A stretch of DNA of 64,000 nucleotides from positions 835,565 through 899,564 of the forward strand of contig CAMXCT020000491.1 of the NCBI GenBank assembly GCA_947184155.2, written 5' to 3'. This DNA comes from Cladocopium goreaui. Taxonomy: Eukaryota; Sar; Dinophyceae; Suessiales; Symbiodiniaceae. Below the pieces are notes generated by a model. It saw only the letters and a list, made by a program, of their open reading frames with translations, made no database searches and was not told the DNA's origin. Within the stretch, counting starts at the first letter, position 1. Every line of letters begins with the position of its first letter. Shown here piece after piece: positions 13,071 through 23,935 of the stretch. Both the position numbers and the translations under genes were made by a program.

Positions 13071-16000
13071 ATGGCGGAAGCAGGAGACCGTGGCCTGAAG
13101 AGGTTTCACGGTGACGTGGAAGACCCAGGTAAAGCTCTTCGCCAATGGAAGAGCTGGGCACTGGCAAAGATGATGACAATGAAAGACCTGTCTCCGATGC
13201 AGAAGGCGCCCTGGATTTACACGTTGCTGGATGGGTCAGCGTGGGAAGCAGTGGAACACCTGACCCTAGATAGTCTAGCAGTTGAAGGTGGCGATGCCGA
13301 GCTGTGGAAGGTTCTACATGATCGGTTTCCGGAAAAGGAGCCTACAGACATGATGGGGGAAGCTCTGGGCGAAGTGTTCGCTTTAGCTGCAACAGAGGGT
13401 GAAACAGCAAAGCAGTGGACGGCTCGAGTTCGCGAGACTTTTGACAAGTGCAAACGTCGGGCCAACACTGATTTTCCCGCCACAGCACGTGGATGGATCA
13501 CTCTGAACTGCGCAGGTTTGTCGGAGGAGCAGAAGGCCATCATCAAGGCGAAGACTCAGGGCAGTTTGGATTTTGATGATGTCTCCAAGGCCTTCAGGTC
13601 ATGTTTCCCGATGTACAAAGCAGGAACCAGAGCCAAGAAACCCATCGGAGCTTTAGCTGTAGATGAGGAACCACTGTCTCAGGGGGCCTCGGATGACGAT
13701 CGATATGACGATGTTCAGTCTTTTCTGGCAGATCACTCACAAGTCAACGCTGGAGAGGATATTGAACTGTCTGAGGGCGAGGCTGCAGAGGCTTTGGCCG
13801 TGAGCTGGAAAGAGCGCCGTACTGAGATTGCCAAGGTGAATCAAGCCAGACGATTCACCAAGAGTTCTTCCTCTGGTGTTTCAACTGGCGGCCGGAGAAA
13901 CTTTCGCTCCGAAGTTGACGAACTCAAGAAGAGAACACGCTGCAGGCGCTGTGGGAAGCTGGGTCATTGGGCTCGTGAATGCCGCAGTGCACCGTCAGGG
14001 AACGAGGTTTCTGGAAGTTCGTCAGCTCAACATGCAACTGGTGTCAGCTACGTGGAAGTTGAAGATCCGGACATCACCTTCATAGGTGCTGCCGAAGTGG
14101 TCGAAGTCCAAGACAGCCTGGCAGCCGGCTTGATTTCCTCGCCAGGTTTTGGCGTGGTGGACACTGGATGTGGGAAAACGTTGATTGGGGAACAGACCCT
14201 GGAACAGGTAGAAGCCATGCTCGCGACACACCGTCGCCCTCCTGCTCAACGCATCTCCAAGGCCAATGTGTTTCGTTTTGGCAATGGTGCAATTGAGCAA
14301 TCTGAGGTCACTGCAATGATACCTGTGGGGATTGGTGGCAAGAATGGATTGATCGAAGCAGCAATCATCAAAGGTCAGGCACCTCTCCTATTGGGTAGGC
14401 CTACGTTGCAGAAGTTGGGAATGCACCTGGATTTCAAAGAAGGGCTTCTCACAGTTCTGGATGGTGCGGTTCAAGTGAAGATGCACTGCAATCCGGCGGG
14501 TCAAGTCCTGCTGAACCTCCTCGACTTTCCCAAAGCTGAGGACCAGGTGCCTATCTCTAAGCCTGATGATGTAGGTAAACCTGAAGTAGGTAATCCTGGG
14601 GATAACCCTAAGATTAATAACTCAGTGGGTAGTCCTAAGAATCCCAACCGAAGAAAGGTCACCCTGAAGAATAAAGAATGCAGATGCCTTCTTGCCCAAA
14701 TGAAGAGCACCGCCCAACATGAGAAATCTCAGGTTGCTGTTGCTGAGTTGTTTTCACCACCCAGATTTTCTCTAGAGGCTCAGAAGCGTGGCCAACAAGG
14801 CATTGCCTTTGACCTGAAACAGGGTTGGAATCTCTTGAACCCACTGACACAACGTAAGGTAGATGCCCTCCTGGATGAACTCTGTCCTGAACTTTTGATC
14901 GTTTGCCCACCATGCACATACTCTGGGGGTTGGGAACATCTCAATTCATGCTACAGGACACCGCTGGAACGTGCCAAACTGCTGCACGAGAATCGAGCCC
15001 GACTGAAGTTCTCTCGCCAGCAGATTGAGAAGCAGGTTCAAAGGGGCGGTGAGTTCATGTTTGAACACCCATGGGGTGCAAGCACCTGGAATGACCCAGA
15101 GTTTGAAATCTTGTGCAAGAAATATGGAGTGATCAAGACTGACATGTGCCAGCATGGACTCAAGTGCCCAGAGACTGAGCTGAAGATCCGTAAGTCAACT
15201 GGTTTGATGGCATCTCGTTCATTGGCTCAACATGTTCGTACGTGTGATGGTTTGCATCAGCATCGTAGGATAGAGGGGAAGCTCAAAACTGGTCAGTTAG
15301 TGAGTGACTACTGTGCGGCATATACCCAGGGTTTTGTGCGAACCATGTATGATGCCCTTTTGCATAAACCTCATCCTCTTGAAGCTGAAGCCCGTTTTGT
15401 TGAAGCCGAACTTGCATGCCTCGCTGGTGAAACAGTAGGTCTTGAAGACCATGATGCGGATGTGCCGGTAGCAGTAGAACCCAGCGCAGAACCACCGAGT
15501 CAGCAGAACTCACCACTACTCAGAACGTTGCAGAGACTTCATCAAAATTTGGGACACCCTTCCACTGAACAGCTGATCAGGATTCTGCGTCATAGCAAAG
15601 CTTCCTCGGAAGCAATTGAGTGCGCCAAGACGTTAGAGTGCACCACATGTTTGAATCATCGTGCACCCTCCCCTGCGTTGCCAGCAAATGTGCCATCTCC
15701 GCTGGCCTTTAACGATCAGATTGGACTGGATGTCAAGTATGTTAGTGGATGGAAGATCAATCAGCGTGTTGCATGTATCAACATTGTTGACTATGGCACT
15801 GGTTTTCAAATGGTGATCCCTATCTACACCAAGGAAAGTTCAGACCTGATCAAGAAGGTTTTGCAAGATAGCTGGATCGCATGGGCCGGACCACCGAAAG
15901 CTTTGTGTGTGGATCCTGCTCAACCAAATATCAGTCAGGCAATGTCCGAGTTTTGTGAGGCACGAGGCATCACCTTGCATGCCACAGCAGGGGATGCGCA

Positions 16001-19000
16001 TTGGCAGCTGGGCAAAGTGGAACGACATGGGGGTTGGTTTTCTCAAATATTGGACAAGGTCATTTTTGATGTTGCGCCTACTTCCCAAGAAGAATTTGCA
16101 GAATGTATCATACAAACTCAGACTGCGAAGAACAGCCTCATCAATGTCACCGGAACAAGTCCATACCAACTGGTTTTTGGTAGGAATCCCAGAATCCCAA
16201 GCGATCTCCTTCAAGAAGACCCTGACGTTGTTGCCTCGGAAGCCATAGCACTCCACGATGGGTATGCCCGTAGCAACCAAATTCGACAGAATGCCAGACA
16301 AGCCGTGTTGGCATGCCAGGATAGCAGTGCACTTCGTGCAGCACTCCGAGCACGTCCTAGACCATCTAGACCATTTCAGTCTGGAGATTGGGTTTACTAT
16401 TGGAGGTCACAGAAGTGGGTTCAGGGTAAGCTTATCAAAGGGGGTCAATGGTGTGGGGCTGGTATGTTGTTGGGAACAATAGGTCGCAACTGGATTGTCG
16501 CACATAGGAAGAACGTGATCCGATGTGCTCCAGAGCAACTGCGGCTTGCCTCGTCGGAAGAACGAGTCATTGCAGACGATGCCCAGTCAAATGAGTTGCT
16601 AGGCATCAGACACCTTTTGGAACGAGGCCAGTTTCCGAAATCACAGTTTGAAGATCTGGTTCCTCTTGACAATCCACCACAACCTGAGTGTGCGCATGAC
16701 GCTGTCCAAGAAGCAGTAAGTAGGTCTGCAATGTCAGCAGGAGAGCTCGTACGATCCCAGAAAGAGCCAATGCCAATCGTTCCAGAAGATGAAAGCATGC
16801 CAGATCCGACCGGATCCAAGATCACGCCCGAACGTGCCGAGCCGAACCTGTCACAGCCTGGGGAACCCAATAAGCACATTTCTTCAAGTGAATATGGTCC
16901 CGTAAGAATAAGACATAGGTCCAAGTCTTCCCAAGATCCTATGTTGCGACCTGATGGTAGCCAGTATGAAGATTTTGCTGAAATGATGCAGGAGATCGTG
17001 CCATCTTTGATTCCCCAGGTGTCTGACAGTCCAGCAAATGGTCCCGCTTCCAATGAACAGTCAAGCAGTCCAAGATCTGCAGGCCATAAACGAGAGGCCA
17101 GCCGCGACGTTCAAGAGGGGCCTGGTAGTAGGATTAGGACCACTTCACCGAGGGAGGACGCCCTTACATGTGACGAAGTCTTGTCCGTTGAAGTGGATTC
17201 CAAAGTTCCAGTGTGTACAGCTGATGCTCTTTTGGCGTCATTCCTCCAAAAGAAGATGCAGAAAGAACTTCCTGCAGTAGGTAACCCACCTGATGTTCAG
17301 CAAGACATAGACAAGGCTAAGGTCACTGAGTGGGAAACTTTGCTTGGGAAGGGTGCCATCAAAATTTGGAAAGGAGCCGACGCAAAGAGACTAGCTGCCA
17401 AGCACCCTGATCGTTTCATCGGTAGCCGATTTGTCTGCACCCGCAAGACTGAGGAAGAGGGCACTCGCACAAAAGCAAGATGGTGTTTGCAAGGCCATTC
17501 AGACCCTGACTTCAAAGACAAAATTAACAGTGGTTTGTGTCATAGCCCCACACTTAGTCAAGTTGCCAGAGCTCTCGTCCTTCAGATCATTGTGTCCAAA
17601 CGATGGACCCTATGCCTTGGGGACATTAAGGGAGCTTTCCTTGAAGCCGGTCCTCTGAATAGTCGTTTCAGACCGCTGTTTGCCCGTCAGCCATGCGGTG
17701 GAGTGCCCGGTTTGGATCCATCTGACATTATTGAAGTAACTGGGAATGTCTATGGCTCAAATGATGCTCCTTTCAACTGGTATCAGGAATTCAGTTCCAG
17801 TGTCCAAGATCATGGTTGGAGTAGATCCCAATTTGACAGCTGTTTGTTTTTCCTGCGTGGTCCAGATGGAGAACTTCAAGGGGTTTTAGCGGCTCATGTA
17901 GATGATACCATAGTGGCCGGAGATGGACCGATGTATGAAGAAGCTGTTCGCAAATTGAAGGCAAGGTATCCCTATCGGAAGTGGAGAATCGGCAGTGGGG
18001 AGTTCTGTGGTATTCAATTTCAGCAGTGTCCCAAGACCTTTGAAATTCGGTATCACCAGCAAGAATATGCTCGCCATTTACGTCCAATTTCTGTTTCCAA
18101 AGATCGACTGAAGAACAAAGACTCACCAGCCAACGACCGGGAGGTTGCAGCTCTCAGGGCAATCAATGGAGCAGCGAATTGGCTCTCAAGCCAGAGCCGA
18201 CCAGATCTCTGCACGCAGACGTCCTTTAGCCAACAGTGCTTCCCAGAGCCCAAGGTAAAGGATTTGTTGTTTGCCAATCAGTTGGTTCACCGTGCCAAGC
18301 AATATTCAGAAGTTGGAATCACAGTCAAGTACATTCCTTGGGATCTTCTTGCAGTGTGTTTTCACTCCGATGCTGGGTTTGCCAACTCTGGTGCCACGTC
18401 CACCCAAGGGGGTTTTGTGATTAGCTTTGTGAACAAGTCATTAGACAAGAACGAAGCGTCACCATGGTCTCCTGCGGTGTGGAAATCTATGAGACTCCCA
18501 CGAGTTGTTGCTTCCACTTTGGGGGCAGAGGCACAGGTGTTTTCACAGGCAAGTTCCTTGGCTGAGTGGATCGCTCTAATGGTCACCGAGGCCAAGCAAG
18601 GATCTTTTGATTTGAGAGATGTAGCCAAGATTGCCGATCAGCCGTCACTCCGCTCCAAAATCTTTTGCACTCCGATTATAGGTATAACTGACTGTAAAAG
18701 TTTGTTCGATCACATCACGTCCCTGTCCTCAGTAACCAAGTGTGATGACAAGCGAGTGGCCATCGATTTGGCGATCATCAAACAATGTTTGGGCCGCACC
18801 ACTCTGTCCATCAGATGGGTACCAACGCACCTGCAACTGGCGGACTGCCTGACCAAAGACAAAATGGATCCATCGGACTTGCTCCGAGCTGCGCTAGACA
18901 TCGGCGAATATCAGTTGAATGATGAAGCCAGTGTTCTTGCCATGAAAAAGAAACACAGAGAATTTCGCAATCGAGTTCGTCAAGCACAAGAAGCCGAAGA

Positions 19001-19031
19001 AAGCCAACACAGACTCCGAAAAGCCAACTAA
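13071..19031 (+). CDS. Copia Gag-Pol polyprotein with methyltransferase-like insert
   Basis: A 1986-residue polyprotein starting at the ATG after the leader. Residues 1-280 are a Gag capsid-type region. Residues 291-304 are a CCHC zinc knuckle (CRRCGKLGHWAREC). The aspartic protease has DTG at 364-366. Residues about 554-770 resemble a diverged C5-methyltransferase fold: ELFSPP near 555, CPPC near 611-615 (motif IV-like) and FEHP near 664. The integrase has H824/H829/C857/C860 and catalytic D887, D948 and E984 (D-D-35-E). The reverse transcriptase has D1518 (GDIKGAF) and HVDD at 1609-1612. RNase H has D1767 and the late motif WVPTHLQLADCLTK. The frame has no stop, so the enzyme set appears complete. 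The methyltransferase-like assignment is inference from motif order; the other domains are clear. Confidence 0.95.
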   Translation: MAEAGDRGLKRFHGDVEDPGKALRQWKSWALAKMMTMKDLSPMQKAPWIYTLLDGSAWEAVEHLTLDSLAVEGGDAELWKVLHDRFPEKEPTDMMGEALGEVFALAATEGETAKQWTARVRETFDKCKRRANTDFPATARGWITLNCAGLSEEQKAIIKAKTQGSLDFDDVSKAFRSCFPMYKAGTRAKKPIGALAVDEEPLSQGASDDDRYDDVQSFLADHSQVNAGEDIELSEGEAAEALAVSWKERRTEIAKVNQARRFTKSSSSGVSTGGRRNFRSEVDELKKRTRCRRCGKLGHWARECRSAPSGNEVSGSSSAQHATGVSYVEVEDPDITFIGAAEVVEVQDSLAAGLISSPGFGVVDTGCGKTLIGEQTLEQVEAMLATHRRPPAQRISKANVFRFGNGAIEQSEVTAMIPVGIGGKNGLIEAAIIKGQAPLLLGRPTLQKLGMHLDFKEGLLTVLDGAVQVKMHCNPAGQVLLNLLDFPKAEDQVPISKPDDVGKPEVGNPGDNPKINNSVGSPKNPNRRKVTLKNKECRCLLAQMKSTAQHEKSQVAVAELFSPPRFSLEAQKRGQQGIAFDLKQGWNLLNPLTQRKVDALLDELCPELLIVCPPCTYSGGWEHLNSCYRTPLERAKLLHENRARLKFSRQQIEKQVQRGGEFMFEHPWGASTWNDPEFEILCKKYGVIKTDMCQHGLKCPETELKIRKSTGLMASRSLAQHVRTCDGLHQHRRIEGKLKTGQLVSDYCAAYTQGFVRTMYDALLHKPHPLEAEARFVEAELACLAGETVGLEDHDADVPVAVEPSAEPPSQQNSPLLRTLQRLHQNLGHPSTEQLIRILRHSKASSEAIECAKTLECTTCLNHRAPSPALPANVPSPLAFNDQIGLDVKYVSGWKINQRVACINIVDYGTGFQMVIPIYTKESSDLIKKVLQDSWIAWAGPPKALCVDPAQPNISQAMSEFCEARGITLHATAGDAHWQLGKVERHGGWFSQILDKVIFDVAPTSQEEFAECIIQTQTAKNSLINVTGTSPYQLVFGRNPRIPSDLLQEDPDVVASEAIALHDGYARSNQIRQNARQAVLACQDSSALRAALRARPRPSRPFQSGDWVYYWRSQKWVQGKLIKGGQWCGAGMLLGTIGRNWIVAHRKNVIRCAPEQLRLASSEERVIADDAQSNELLGIRHLLERGQFPKSQFEDLVPLDNPPQPECAHDAVQEAVSRSAMSAGELVRSQKEPMPIVPEDESMPDPTGSKITPERAEPNLSQPGEPNKHISSSEYGPVRIRHRSKSSQDPMLRPDGSQYEDFAEMMQEIVPSLIPQVSDSPANGPASNEQSSSPRSAGHKREASRDVQEGPGSRIRTTSPREDALTCDEVLSVEVDSKVPVCTADALLASFLQKKMQKELPAVGNPPDVQQDIDKAKVTEWETLLGKGAIKIWKGADAKRLAAKHPDRFIGSRFVCTRKTEEEGTRTKARWCLQGHSDPDFKDKINSGLCHSPTLSQVARALVLQIIVSKRWTLCLGDIKGAFLEAGPLNSRFRPLFARQPCGGVPGLDPSDIIEVTGNVYGSNDAPFNWYQEFSSSVQDHGWSRSQFDSCLFFLRGPDGELQGVLAAHVDDTIVAGDGPMYEEAVRKLKARYPYRKWRIGSGEFCGIQFQQCPKTFEIRYHQQEYARHLRPISVSKDRLKNKDSPANDREVAALRAINGAANWLSSQSRPDLCTQTSFSQQCFPEPKVKDLLFANQLVHRAKQYSEVGITVKYIPWDLLAVCFHSDAGFANSGATSTQGGFVISFVNKSLDKNEASPWSPAVWKSMRLPRVVASTLGAEAQVFSQASSLAEWIALMVTEAKQGSFDLRDVAKIADQPSLRSKIFCTPIIGITDCKSLFDHITSLSSVTKCDDKRVAIDLAIIKQCLGRTTLSIRWVPTHLQLADCLTKDKMDPSDLLRAALDIGEYQLNDEASVLAMKKKHREFRNRVRQAQEAEESQHRLRKAN

Positions 19032-19277
19032 TTAAGTGGTTAAATATTCCCCAGATGATTCTATGCCTCACTTTGCGTGTAAGATGTTGATCTTGCCGTG
19101 GGCTGCAAAGTAGGTGAATCGCTGGAAATGCAGTGTACAATCCTCAGTTTTGCATTCACAATTTTGTTGCGTAAGCGCAGTGTTTTTCTCAAAGCCAGTG
19201 TCCCACAATCCATTTCTGGTTTGCATCTGCCCAACACTTTTTGCACGTTTTTGGTGAAGTTTTGACCGGATAGAGCA

Positions 19278-19835
19278 ATGTCTCGCAAAGTCATGAAAGT
19301 CGCAGCTGTTCCCGAAGAGGCCTTGCAGCTGCTCAGATCTCTCAGTGAGCAAGGTGTGCTCCAAGAAGCCTTGCGTCAGATTATGGTCCCTTCTGGCTGC
19401 TCGTCTATGAGCGATGCTTCGAAGCGCCGTGGTGATGATCTCTCTGAGCCTGATGAGTTCCAAGTGATCGCTGACTTGGATGAGACTGGTGGCAGCGATC
19501 AGAATACCCAGGTGAATGGAGTAGAGGTCATCATTCGGGGAATCAAAGCCCCTGAAGGAATCCCTGACCTCCCCACCTGGGGTCGCACAGTGTGCACGTT
19601 GCCGAAGGTAGAGAAACGCAATGTCAGCTACAGCGAGCTGGTGCAGGAAGCCAAAACCTCCACCGAGATGCTGAACTACCTGTGCTGGGTGCGCAAGAAT
19701 CCTCAGATTTCTGCCAAAGTCAAGGACTTGAGTGATTATCTGAAAGCCGCTGGAGAACGCATGACAGACGAGCAATCGGCTGTTCCCTCCTTCGGGTACT
19801 ATCCTGGTTCCACGGAAGTTCGCAAGCTGAAGTAG
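19278..19835 (+). CDS. Extra ORF inside the copia element, function unknown
   Basis: 185 codons from ATG at 19278, lying 246 bases after the pol stop and about 100 bases before the 3' LTR. It is in the same frame as pol but separated by stops. The protein is hydrophilic with a Leu-rich N-terminus, an acidic middle (about residues 45-80) and a C-terminal half containing PDLPTWGRTVCTLPK and ELVQEAK. I see no signal peptide, membrane segment or zinc finger, so it is not an obvious envelope protein. A pyrimidine-rich stretch and an AG sit just upstream (GGATAG, then AGCAATG), which could accept a spliced leader. Its intactness beside an intact pol suggests it is kept by selection. The family is not recognised. 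Confidence 0.75.
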   Translation: MSRKVMKVAAVPEEALQLLRSLSEQGVLQEALRQIMVPSGCSSMSDASKRRGDDLSEPDEFQVIADLDETGGSDQNTQVNGVEVIIRGIKAPEGIPDLPTWGRTVCTLPKVEKRNVSYSELVQEAKTSTEMLNYLCWVRKNPQISAKVKDLSDYLKAAGERMTDEQSAVPSFGYYPGSTEVRKLK

Positions 19836-19926
19836 ACCAGCTGGTGTTGAGATCTTTATTACCATTGGCCGGATGCCAATGAAGGGGGTGATGAACACCC
19901 TTGGGAATTTTTGAATTTAAGAGTTT

Positions 19927-19934
19927 AAGAGGGA
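19927..19934 (+). promoter_or_regulatory. Polypurine tract
   Basis: AAGAGGGA directly abuts the 3' LTR, the usual place for the plus-strand primer of LTR retroelements. Confidence 0.75.
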
Positions 19935-20065
19935 TGTTAATTGCATGAACCACTTTCATCCCTGGGCAGTGCATTCACAGGTTGACATTCGAAGGACCCT
20001 TTCGGCTGAGAAAAGGAGCCAACTGCGTGACTGGCCCCGGGTGGGGCAATGCTATCCAATTGACA
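19935..20065 (+). repeat. 3' LTR, 131 bp
   Basis: Same sequence as 12898-13028 with no difference found by eye. Followed by TATATATATA of the split microsatellite. Confidence 0.95.
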
Positions 20066-20069
20066 TATA

Positions 20070-22160
20070 TATATATACACATATGTATACAATGTAATCC
20101 TGCTCAATGGACTTTTGATCTTTCATCCGTCCAGCGCGTTTGCTTGTTTGACCGTGACATTCGTAATCATCGCTTGTCCTCAAGGCAGAGCTCGTGATGC
20201 AATTTGTGGTGACAAAAGACCAGGTGATCGCTTGTTGTCTGGACATTCTGTGTACGTTTCGTCTGATTTTGCGCCTTCACATTCATCGATTTCCCTCAAT
20301 ATTCCACAATATTCCTATGTTTCACATTGTTTGCTTATCTCTCCTCAGATGACATCAGGACGCTGGGTGGGAGCTGGATTCGTAGCCCTGGGTGTTTTTG
20401 GCTTCTTTGAGTCAGAGACTCTTGCTGGTTCACGTTGGTTCACGTTCATGCGGAGTTGCCAAGTGACAAATCCAGCATCACAAAGTGGATCGCCACCAAG
20501 GGGTGATGATGCCCATGGCGACTCCAAGAGGCCTTTCGTTAGCCTCGGTAGCCCTGAGTTTTCTGGCTTGGCCTAGGGATGCCTAGGGCCTATTTGGCGT
20601 TTGGAAAGTTTCAGGGAACTTTTTGAGCTGCAGGCAGTCCAAAGGATCCTTGAACCGGGTTGGGGAGCCTGGAAATGCTAAGATGGGCAGTGCCATTCAA
20701 CAGAAGAAGTTTTTCTATGCCTCGCATACGGGAGTCTCAAAACAGCATTCCTGGAATCGGCCCACAAACAAATGGTGTTGCCTTGAGCGACAGAGCTTGT
20801 GACTCAGAGAATACAACATGCAGATCATCGGAGCTTGAATACTGATTGTCGTTGTTTGAAGTTGCTCGAGTTGCATCGAACTGCAGGGGCGCCGGCGCAA
20901 GAATGATCCTGATGATGCTTTAAAACGCCTCCTGTTGGAGGCGAGGATCCACCTTTTTGATTTTTGCAGGTGACATTCTGTACTCTCATGATCTGCATGT
21001 CAATCTGTTGCTTGCAGGGTCCTGCGGAAGATGATTCGATTAGGAGGAAGTGGCACCCCGCACCCTGCACCCTGTTTGCCACCCATGTCCCTGTGTCCAG
21101 GACCATCTCCGATTGGTGGGAGAACCTGCCCCTCGTTGGCCAGTCGGAGTCAAGGAGGAAGCGGAGACAGAGAGAAGAGGCATCGGCGACGTATTTGGTG
21201 CAGAAATAGGCAGCCTTGAAGCAAATTGGAAACAAATTATAGTGAGATTGTGTGACTGATCTACATGGAAGATGATGGAAGCCCCTGACTCTGAAGGTTC
21301 CCGAGCATGGAGAAGCTGATTCCATTCGAAGGACACACTGTGGTTTGAGCTTTGACACTTCTGGTGGCCGTGAGGTCTGTGCAGCAATGTATGGCTGATT
21401 TTACCAACATTTCCCAACCAGTACAGTCGGATTCACCATTGCTGGAGCCAGGAGTATCTCTGAGTGGTTTGAAAACCTCTCCTTACCTGGTCAGTCCGAC
21501 TCAAAAAGAAAACGGAGAAGGGAACATGACGAGGCCAGCTCAATGGGGTGGTGAATGCAACAACTGCAGACAGAAGCAAAAACCCCATAGATATCTGAAC
21601 AGTAGCAGCTGGATTTGACAGGAGCAGAGCCCAGCATCTGGTGAAGATGCTGAATCAGGCCGATTGGACATGATTGGACTGCACAGGTTCTATCGGAGCT
21701 TGCTACAAACGTTCTGCCTTATCATTGCCCTTCAATTTCAGTATTCAGGACATTAAGGGGACTTTCTCTGGAATGGACAAGAAAGCCTTGCTTCTGTTCA
21801 ATTGCTTTTACTGCTACGGACTGTCCGCAAGGAAGTTGAACACTGTACTTTTTTTTTTTAATTTTCGAACGTCTCTGGCCAACACCGACATTCACCCAAC
21901 GGCGTTCCTATCCAGAATTACAAAAGCTATAAAGAGGGATCAGGTCCTGTGGGTCGAGGATTGACAGGTGCCCTTGCGCCCCTGGTCCCTGACCTAGTCC
22001 ATCACGGGCTGATTGTTGTGGCTGGCAGGCATTTTTAACATCCTCGCGTCTGTGAAGACCTCGGTGGTGGCTGCAGTGATGGGCACAGGCCGCAGGATCC
22101 TCAAAATCATCCGTGCTTTGGTAAGCTGAGTAATTGGTCTTTTCTCTAATGAGTGGCAGC
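20070..22160 (+). other. Host gene fragment with duplicated exon
   Basis: Two paralogous exons are visible. About 21102-21191 encodes TISDWWENLPLVGQSESRRK followed by a basic run. About 21453-21542 encodes SISEWFENLSLPGQSDSKRK followed by the same kind of basic run. Both follow an AG-G acceptor after a CCAG. A possible hydrophobic segment (RWVGAGFVALGVFGFF) lies near 20356-20410. The protein family is not recognised. The rest looks like intron. Confidence 0.45.
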
Positions 22161-22167
22161 AGATTAC

Positions 22168-22535
22168 AATAATATAATATAATATGATATAATATAATAT
22201 AATATAATATATAATATAATATATAATATAATATAATATAATATAATATATAATATAATATATAATATAATATATAATATAATGTATAATATAATATATA
22301 ATATAATGTATAATATAATATATAATATAATATATAATATAATATATAATATAATATATAATATATAATATAATATAATATAATATATAATATAATATAT
22401 AATATAAAATATAAAATAAAATAAAATAATATAATATAAAATATAAAATATAATACATATAATATATATAATATAAAATATAAAATATAATATATAATAT
22501 AATATAATATAATATAATATATATATATTACATAG
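22168..22535. repeat. TATAATA microsatellite
   Basis: About 370 bp of repeats built from TATAA and TATAATA units. The long Tyr/Ile open frames on the minus strand are artefacts of this composition. Confidence 0.9.
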
Positions 22536-22536
22536 A

Positions 22537-23770
22537 GAGAGACTTCCAAGGTGCAGAGGAGAACAAAGCGCAAGAAGAAGCAAAGAAGGAGCCAAAGGAG
22601 CTCACTCCTTAGTTTGAAAGCAAGGTGTGCATAGGCCAATCCAGCAACTTCTGAGGTCCCTTGCACAGTTCTTGCCGGAGTTTCCAGCACCTACAGGTGC
22701 ACTCTTTGCATCACAAGATGAAACAACTCTCTGGCCGCCGGCCCAAGAGTTGCCAGGCCTTTTTAGTCAGGAAAATAGCGATCCTGCTGTCTCCTCAGCG
22801 GCGTTGGCGTGTTGGCTGCGGTGCTGAGAAATTTTGGCCTGAGGACACCAGTGAAGCGAAGGTAGCGAGCACGGAAAAGGAGGAGGTCCCAGAGCGTCAG
22901 CAAAAAACTGAGCCTTTGATTTAGATTCCTTACGTCCTTCAGAATCACAAGGAAAATGCCGAGAGAAGTTTGGCCTGCCAGGAGTCAGAGGACTGGTGGC
23001 AAAATGCCCAAGCGGCCCTTGGAATGGTTACGCCCTGAGTTCTGATTTGATAGTCGAATACCCAAGAAATGTTAGAGCTGTGGCAGCACCATCACTTCAC
23101 TTGGCAGACTCAAAAAGATGAAGAACCTGAGCAAGCAAAGCTGGAAGAAGAGCAGCCAGTGGAGGAGGAAAAAACCATAAAAGAAGAAGAAACGTGTGAG
23201 CTTTAGAAGCTTGAGCTGCTCGAGTCACTTCAGATGATTCGACCTGGACCTATTTGTATACCAACTACACAGTACTGAGAAATTTGAATAGGCTTGGGTC
23301 TCATTCTACGGTCTAGCCCCTTCTGAATTTAAGGCCTGCAGAGGAAGAAGAGATTGTGGCAACATCAGAAGCGTTGGGAGCTTAGGTGGTTCGCAGCAAA
23401 GTCTTTGAAGTGTGAAAGCTGGGTTGCACTGGGGCTCGGAAGGCCTGCCATCAGTTGAACACTTTTGGCAGGCTGGAGGAAGAGGAGGAAAAGCAAGTGG
23501 AGCAGAAAGAAGAAGAAGAAGTCAAGGCGTGTCAGACATTGTCGATGCAAATGGGGCTATGAAGAAAACTTGAAATTTGATTTGCAAAAGGCAGAGGAAA
23601 GTGAGGAAGCGTGCGGAGCTGAGATGCAGATATCCCATTTTCTGGCATGGGTGTGCAACGCTTTTATCTCAACATCATGTGCATTCATCCTTGAGTTGTG
23701 AAGGCCAGCGGAGGAGCAACAAGAGGAACGCCCACCACCTGAAGCGCCTGTGCCCAAGTTTGAGGACTGA
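22537..23770 (+). CDS. Glu-rich protein, multi-exon (fragment)
   Basis: A run of + strand coding islands is dominated by Glu, Lys and Gln. About 22537-22608 includes AQEEAKKEPKEL. About 22870-22915 includes STEKEEVPERQQK. About 23104-23200 includes EEEQPVEEEKTIKEEE. About 23340-23375 and 23470-23545 include EEEEEKQVEQKEEEE. About 23585-23630 follows. About 23700-23770 includes EEQQEERPPPEAPVPK and ends at a stop. The spacing suggests exons of about 60-90 bp. This could be a coiled-coil or disordered acidic protein. Borders and start are not determined and the family is not recognised. Confidence 0.45.
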
Positions 23771-23935
23771 GGATGCATCAGACATCACCGGACTGCCTAC
23801 TTGACAACGATACAACAGTCTGTTGAAGCATTCCAACTAAGGCCAGGCATGGAGGATGCCAACCTCATCGTGCGTGTCGACATTGAACCGAAGAGACAAA
23901 AAGTGTCCAAAGGAGCAAAGGCTCGCTCCATGCTG

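Larger units (their letters stand above)
12898..20065 (+). mobile_element. Complete Ty1/copia LTR retrotransposon
   Basis: A 7168-bp element with identical 131-bp LTRs beginning TG and ending CA, a primer-binding site one base after the 5' LTR, a purine tract directly before the 3' LTR, one intact Gag-Pol frame and a second ORF downstream. The integrase precedes the reverse transcriptase, the order that defines the copia superfamily. Identical LTRs and an unbroken 1986-codon frame indicate recent insertion and possible autonomy. Unusual points are the very short LTRs, a leader of only 42 bases between LTR and start codon, the methyltransferase-like insert and the extra ORF. Confidence 0.95.

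Noticed and set aside
21994..22690. Long Tyr/Ile-rich minus-strand open frames
   Set aside because: They are produced by the TATAATA microsatellite and have no other coding signal.
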